A DNA stretch of 64,000 bases, taken from contig NZ_JACHJQ010000006.1 in NCBI RefSeq assembly GCF_014203735.1, forward strand, positions 567,698 through 631,697, in the 5' to 3' direction. Source of the stretch: Actinophytocola algeriensis (GTDB lineage: Bacteria; Actinomycetota; Actinomycetes; Mycobacteriales; Pseudonocardiaceae). Positions 60,162 to 64,000 of the stretch are shown in pieces. Positions within the stretch are counted from its first letter, which is position 1. Each line of letters opens with the position of its first letter. The notes under the pieces were generated by a model that saw nothing but the letters and a program-made list of their open reading frames with translations, had not been told where the DNA came from and made no database searches. Made by a program: the position numbers and the translations under genes.

Positions 60162-60577
60162 CGGCTCTCCATCCCAGATCGGATCCGGCGGGATTCTAGG
60201 GCCAAAATCCCAACGAATCGTTAAGCAGAGCGTGACGAAACCTCTGCGGCAGACCCTTCAACGCCGGGACCAGCGACGACGATCGACGGAGAATTTTTTA
60301 TCAGTTTGATCGAAAACTGGTAATTGATCATTGCCCGTTTGAGGACGCACGGCTACTTGGCCGCTACGCGTTGTGGGACGAATGGGCTATTTACAAGGGA
60401 GTTATCCTCGCAGCGTCGCGGGTCGACTACCTGCAGCGAGACAGCGGGCGAGGCATCGGTGCGCGCATCCGCTCAGCGACACCGCGCAAATGCGGGTGTC
60501 ATCTTGGGCCATTGAGACGGTCCGCACCGGACGGTTCCTGTGACGTTTGGTGACGTTTCCCGCGCCGGGACCGCGGC
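60162..60577. other. AT-rich promoter region of the NRPS cassette
   Basis: About 415 bases, the most AT-rich stretch of the window, between the NRPS start and the end of the next minus-strand gene. A -10-like TAGAAT lies at 60198-60193, 32 bases before the NRPS ATG; I could not match it with a good -35. No open frame with actinomycete codon bias is present. The AT-rich part near 60290-60330 may hold further regulatory sites. Confidence 0.4.
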
Positions 60578-60952
60578 TCAGGAGAACTTCTCGATGAGCC
60601 ACGCGCACACCTGCGGCTCGTCCATCTCGGGGAACTCCTCGACGAACGTGGCGAGCGCCCGCTCGGCCTCGTCCCGGTCCAGCCCGCGCGCGGCCGCCGC
60701 GCGCAGGTAGTCCTGCCGTGCGGCGACCGGACGGCCGCCACCGGCCCCGCGCCCCGGCAACCCGTCCCGCCACGTGGCGATCACGGCCAGCTGGTCGGAC
60801 CGCCACCCCGGCGCCCCGTCGACCACGACGTCCGGCTCGGGGAACGGGTGCCGCGAGTCGCTGGGGTAGCGCTCGCGCCACTTGTGCACCGCGTGCCTGC
60901 TGACCCCGAACGCGTCGGCCACCCCGACGACCCCGAGGTAGTGCCTCGTCAT
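60578..60952 (-). CDS. Small helix-turn-helix protein with C-terminal helical tail
   Basis: A 124-residue protein beginning MTRHYLGVVGVADAFGVSRHAVHKWRERYP, an AlpA/MerR-like helix-turn-helix, followed by a substrate-like loop PEPDVVVDGAPGWRSDQL and a C-terminal helix ERALATFVEEFPEMDEPQV. It could be a transcription regulator; many actinomycete homologues are only called hypothetical. GTG 60961 is an alternative start. It stands between the NRPS cassette and the MFS pump without clear linkage to either. Confidence 0.75.
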   Translation of the reverse strand: MTRHYLGVVGVADAFGVSRHAVHKWRERYPSDSRHPFPEPDVVVDGAPGWRSDQLAVIATWRDGLPGRGAGGGRPVAARQDYLRAAAARGLDRDEAERALATFVEEFPEMDEPQVCAWLIEKFS

Positions 60953-61051
60953 GCCGCGCACGCTACAACATCGTCAACGAGAGAGACAACGTTGGGTGGA
61001 CCGGGTTCGTCGCGGTCGGCGATCAGGAGCGCGGTCGGCGTTCGCCGCCTA

Positions 61052-61106
61052 TTGGAATGAAGCGTTCCGTTCTGCTACATTGGAACGGAATCAAGCATTC
61101 CGTTCC
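61052..61106 (+). promoter_or_regulatory. Promoter and paired operators of the MFS pump gene
   Basis: TTGGAA (61052-61057) and TACATT (61076-61081) with 18-base spacing form a good promoter. Over the start point lies a perfect inverted repeat, GGAACGGAAT-CAAGC-ATTCCGTTCC (61082-61106). A related imperfect copy (AATGAAGCGTTCCGTTC, 61056-61072) stands 33 bp upstream, three helical turns away, between the promoter elements. The TetR protein encoded after the pump gene is the likely ligand. Confidence 0.8.
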
Positions 61107-61119
61107 CTAAGGAGTCCCC

Positions 61120-62544
61120 GTGACCGCCACCCTCGACGCGCCCGCCCCGGTCGCGACCGCCGCGCACCCGCGGCGCTGGCTCGGGCTGTTCGCGATCCTC
61201 GGCGCCGACCTGCTCAACCTCCTCGACTCCACCGTCGGCACCATCGCGGCACCCGCGATCCGGGCGGACCTCGGCGGCTCGACCTCGACGTTGCAGTGGA
61301 TCGCCGCCGGCTACACGCTGGCCATGGCCGTCGGCCTGCTGGTGGGCGGTCGGCTCGGTGACATGTACGGCCGCAAGCGGATGATGATCGTCGGCGTGGT
61401 CGGGTTCCTCGCCGCGTCGGCGCTGTGCGCGGTCAGCTTCTCGCCCGAGATGTTGCTCGCCGCACGGGTGCTGCAGGGCTTGTTCGGCGCGGTGATGGTG
61501 CCGCAGTCGTTCGGGCTCATCCGGGAGCTGTTCGGCGGCGAGGTCGGCAAGGCGTTCGCCCTGCTCGGACCGGTGATCGGGCTCGCGACCGTCCTGGGGC
61601 CGGTGGTCGCGGGGCTGCTCGTGGACGCCGACCTGTTCGGCACCGGCTGGCGGATGATCTTCGCGATCAACATCCCGCTCGGCCTGTTCGCCCTGGTCGT
61701 CGGCAGCCGGGTGCTGCCGGACAGCCCGCCGGCCGCCCGCGGTCAGCGGCTCGACGTGCGTGGCGCGCTGCTCGCGGCCGCCGGGATGTTCCTGCTGGTC
61801 TACCCGCTGACGCAGGGCCACGAGCTGGGCTGGCCGCTGTGGACGTTCGGCATGCTGGCGGCATCGGTCCTCGTGCTCGCGGCGTTCGCGACGACCCAGC
61901 GCGGCGGTGACACCGTCCTGGTCCGGATGTCCGTGTTCGCCAGGCGGTCCTACACCTCGGGCGTGGTGTTCGTCCTCGCGTTCTTCGGGGTGATCACCGG
62001 GTTCTCGCTCGCCGTCGGCCTCTTCCTGCAACTGGGTCTGGGGTACTCGCCGCTCGAGGCGAGCCTGACGATGGCGCCGTGGGCGGTGGGCGCGTTCATC
62101 GGTTCCGCGGTCGGCGCGAGCGCGCTCGCCGGGATGGGGCGGCGCGTGCTGCACCTCGGGCTCGGGCTGATGATGGCCGGCCTGACCTGGCTGTACTTCT
62201 CGCTGTCGGTCGACGGCCCGCCGATCGCGCCGCTCGCGGTGTTCGGCGCGGGCATGGGGATGATCTTCGTGCCGTTGTTCGACATCATCGTCGGCGACCT
62301 GTCCGACGACGAGGTCGGCTCCGCGTCGGGGGTCCTGACCTCCGTGCAGCAGCTGGGCGCGTCGCTGGGCATCGCGGTGCTCGGCACGGTGTTCTTCTCC
62401 AACGCCGCCGACGCCGGGGTAGCGGGGGCAGCGGTGTTCGTCGACGCGGCGAAGGTCGTCACGCTCGTCGCGATCGGGCTGACCGCGGTCACCTTCGCGC
62501 TCGGGTTCCTGCTGCCCCGCAAGGCAAAGGCCGCCGCGCACTAG
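61120..62544 (+). CDS. MFS multidrug efflux transporter (DHA2, EmrB/QacA type)
   Basis: A 474-residue transporter with 14 predicted helices. Motif A GGRLGDMYGRKRMMIVG after helix 2 and motif C-like GPVIGLATVLGPVVAGLLV place it among drug:H+ antiporters. GTG 61120 has AAGGAG five bases upstream. It is preceded by a strong operator and followed by a TetR gene, the standard self-regulated drug-efflux pair. It may export the product linked to the neighbouring NRPS cassette or an external toxin. Confidence 0.93.
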   Translation: MTATLDAPAPVATAAHPRRWLGLFAILGADLLNLLDSTVGTIAAPAIRADLGGSTSTLQWIAAGYTLAMAVGLLVGGRLGDMYGRKRMMIVGVVGFLAASALCAVSFSPEMLLAARVLQGLFGAVMVPQSFGLIRELFGGEVGKAFALLGPVIGLATVLGPVVAGLLVDADLFGTGWRMIFAINIPLGLFALVVGSRVLPDSPPAARGQRLDVRGALLAAAGMFLLVYPLTQGHELGWPLWTFGMLAASVLVLAAFATTQRGGDTVLVRMSVFARRSYTSGVVFVLAFFGVITGFSLAVGLFLQLGLGYSPLEASLTMAPWAVGAFIGSAVGASALAGMGRRVLHLGLGLMMAGLTWLYFSLSVDGPPIAPLAVFGAGMGMIFVPLFDIIVGDLSDDEVGSASGVLTSVQQLGASLGIAVLGTVFFSNAADAGVAGAAVFVDAAKVVTLVAIGLTAVTFALGFLLPRKAKAAAH

Positions 62545-62606
62545 TCCGCCTCCCCGAACCCGAAAGAACACGCTCTAACCTGACGACACGTTTCAAGGAG
62601 GTTCCG

Positions 62607-63248
62607 ATGCCGGCTCCGCTCAGCGGCCGCAAGGCGCAGGCCGCCCGCAACGACGGGCTGATCGTCGAGGCCGCGCGCGAGGTGTTCGTCGCCGACCCGA
62701 CGGCGCCGATCGCCGCGGTCGCCGAGCGGGCCGGCGTCGGCATCAGCGCCCTGTACCGGCGCTACCCCAGCAAGGAGGACCTGCTGCGCAAGCTGTGCGC
62801 GGACGGCCTCACGCTCTACACCTCGATCGTCGAGAAGGCGGTCGAGGCGAGCGGTTCCGGGGGCGACCCGTGGGAGTCGTTCGCGACCTTCATGCGCGAG
62901 GTCGTCGCCGCCGACACCCACTCGATCACCAACGCGCTGGCGGGCACGTTCACCCCGTCGCCCGAGCTGTACGAGATGGCTCGGCGGTCGGGCGAGCTGA
63001 ACGAGCGACTCGTCGCGCGGACCAGGCAGGCCGGCGTGGTCCGCGCGGACCTGGACGTCGGCGACCTCGGCGCGTTGTTCGGCCAGCTGGCCGCGGTGGG
63101 CGTCGGCGACCCGGCCCGCGACCACGACCTCCGCCAGCGCTACCTGACGATCATCCTCGACGGCCTGCGCGTTCCGCCGGTCACGACCAGCCTCCCGAGC
63201 CACGCCCCGACCCTCGAGGAACGGGCCCGGCAGTGGGTGCCGGCATGA
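62607..63248 (+). CDS. TetR-family repressor of the MFS pump
   Basis: A 213-residue TetR protein. The helix-turn-helix is at residues about 17-60 (LIVEAAREVFVADPTAPIAAVAERAGVGISALYRRYPSKEDLL, quoted in part), followed by a ligand-binding C-terminal helical domain. ATG 62607 follows AAGGAGG. It lies 62 bases after the pump gene. It probably binds the two inverted repeats at 61052-61106 and is released by a pump substrate. Confidence 0.92.
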   Translation: MPAPLSGRKAQAARNDGLIVEAAREVFVADPTAPIAAVAERAGVGISALYRRYPSKEDLLRKLCADGLTLYTSIVEKAVEASGSGGDPWESFATFMREVVAADTHSITNALAGTFTPSPELYEMARRSGELNERLVARTRQAGVVRADLDVGDLGALFGQLAAVGVGDPARDHDLRQRYLTIILDGLRVPPVTTSLPSHAPTLEERARQWVPA

Positions 63249-63934
63249 GCGCGCTGCAGGCCGACCTCCGCGCACACGCCACGGCGGAGGACCGGGAGAA
63301 GACGACCGCTCGCCTTCCGGAGGGCTACCCGGTCATCGGGGTGCGGATGAAGACGCTGTTCGACGTCGCGAAGGCCCACTCGGGGATGCCGCTCGACGAG
63401 GTGTCGGCCCTGTTCGACGAGCCGGAGTACGAGGCACGGCTGGCCGCGGTGTGCGTGCTGGACATCAAGGCCCGCGCCGCGCGGCTCCCCGCCGACGACC
63501 GGCGCGCACTGTGCGAGCTGTACCTGGCCCGGCACGACCGGATCGACACGTGGGACATGGTCGACCGCGCCGCGCCGCGGGTCGTTGGCCAGTACCTGAT
63601 GGACCGCCCGCACGACCCGCTGTTCACGCTGGCGCGCTCGGCGAACCCCCACGAACGCAGGACGGCGATCACCGCGCCGCTGTACTGGGCGCGGTACGGC
63701 ACGCCTGCGCACCTGCCCGACCTGTTCCGGCTCGCGGAGGCACTGCTGGGCGACGACGACGTGGTGGTCGCCAAGCCGGTCGGGATCGCGCTGAAGTACG
63801 CGGGCGTGCTCGACGAGCCCGCGCTGCTGTCCTTCCTGGAAACCCACGCGGCGCGGATGCGGCGCCCCGCGCTGCGGTACGCCGTCGAGAAACTCGCCCC
63901 GGCACAGCGGAGCAAGTACGGCCCAGGCCGGTGA
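63245..63934 (+). CDS. AlkD-like DNA alkylation repair (HEAT-repeat) protein
   Basis: A 229-residue helical protein resembling AlkD glycosylases: DVAKAHSGMPLDEVSALFDEPEYEAR, then IDTWDMVDRAAPRVVGQYL, PHERRTAITAPLYWARYG, VAKPVGIALKYAG and the ending MRRPALRYAVEKLAPAQR. AlkD-type enzymes remove bulky N3/N7-alkylpurines with a HEAT-repeat scaffold. ATG 63245 overlaps the TetR stop (ATGA). A DUF2332-like gene follows with four-base overlap. Self-resistance to a DNA-alkylating compound is a possible but unproved link to the pump. Confidence 0.85.
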   Translation: MSALQADLRAHATAEDREKTTARLPEGYPVIGVRMKTLFDVAKAHSGMPLDEVSALFDEPEYEARLAAVCVLDIKARAARLPADDRRALCELYLARHDRIDTWDMVDRAAPRVVGQYLMDRPHDPLFTLARSANPHERRTAITAPLYWARYGTPAHLPDLFRLAEALLGDDDVVVAKPVGIALKYAGVLDEPALLSFLETHAARMRRPALRYAVEKLAPAQRSKYGPGR

Positions 63935-64000
63935 AACGCACGCTCGCCGAGGTGTACCGGCGTTTCGGTGAGGTCGACGCCGCCGGGACGTCGCCGTTGT
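63931..64000 (+). CDS. DUF2332-like protein, 3' truncated by the window
   Basis: The first 23 codons from GTG 63931, overlapping the AlkD-like stop. The start VKRTLAEVYRRFGEVDAAG followed by TSPL resembles the N-terminus of DUF2332 proteins, which are of unknown function in actinomycetes. Too short for certainty. Confidence 0.5.
   Translation, partial: MKRTLAEVYRRFGEVDAAGTSPL

Overview
The window is very GC-rich. Almost every gene starts or stops inside its neighbour (ATGA/GTGA overlaps), and GTG and TTG starts are common. It carries an AfsR/SARP regulator, a LuxR-family LAL regulator, an F420-type oxidoreductase, a split LigD, ECF41 and STAS/RsbW-type signalling proteins and an orphan NRPS cassette. 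This points to a soil actinomycete, most likely Pseudonocardiaceae (Lentzea/Saccharothrix/Amycolatopsis-like). The genus is an inference. I saw no rRNA, tRNA, CRISPR array or intact insertion sequence.

Layout. 1-3.6 kb: the end of a branched-chain amino-acid/amide type ABC importer (LivF-H-M plus binding lipoprotein). 4.2-8.1 kb: an XRE regulator, a possible small exported peptide and a large SARP-NB-ARC-TPR regulator. 8.6-28.1 kb: a carbohydrate catabolism locus (after a MarR gene). It holds an FGGY kinase, a YihT/LacD-like aldolase and a LacI regulator on the plus strand. On the minus strand are a sugar ABC importer, ROK kinase, GmhA-like SIS isomerase, GH38 mannosidase, an (alpha/alpha)6-type hydrolase, an FAD oxidoreductase, a clan-D-like glycosidase, a tandem metallo-beta-lactamase-fold protein and a GH84-like hexosaminidase. 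Three sites built on the palindrome TGTGGCAACGTTGCCACA sit in front of three transcription units, so the locus looks like one LacI regulon. None of the hydrolases has an evident signal peptide, which suggests oligosaccharide import followed by cytoplasmic breakdown.

28.1-34.2 kb: a hemerythrin/AhpD operon and an ECF41 sigma gene that share the promoter pattern GGTCACA-N16-CGTC, then an operon of a Vms1/Rv2629-like protein with LigD split into phosphoesterase, ligase and polymerase genes. 34.4-41.5 kb: a cation diffusion facilitator, a tartrate/malate-type dehydrogenase with a LysR regulator, a LAL regulator and an alditol oxidase. 41.5-51.9 kb: an intergenic tandem repeat, DedA, a secreted hydrolase, a two-component system, a Rieske-FAD oxidoreductase, and a signalling island (response regulators, RsbW-like kinase, duplicated-PAS histidine kinase, STAS protein, PRC-barrel protein).

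52-56.4 kb: a compact redox module (HemK-like methyltransferase, CDGSH protein, haem-oxygenase-like di-iron protein, GCS2 ligase, F420/LLM enzyme, DUF6098-like protein). 56.5-60.2 kb: an A-PCP didomain NRPS, type II thioesterase and P450, the arrangement used to beta-hydroxylate a carrier-bound amino acid. 60.6-64 kb: a small DNA-binding protein, an MFS pump with a TetR regulator and a strong operator, an AlkD-like protein and the start of a DUF2332-like gene.
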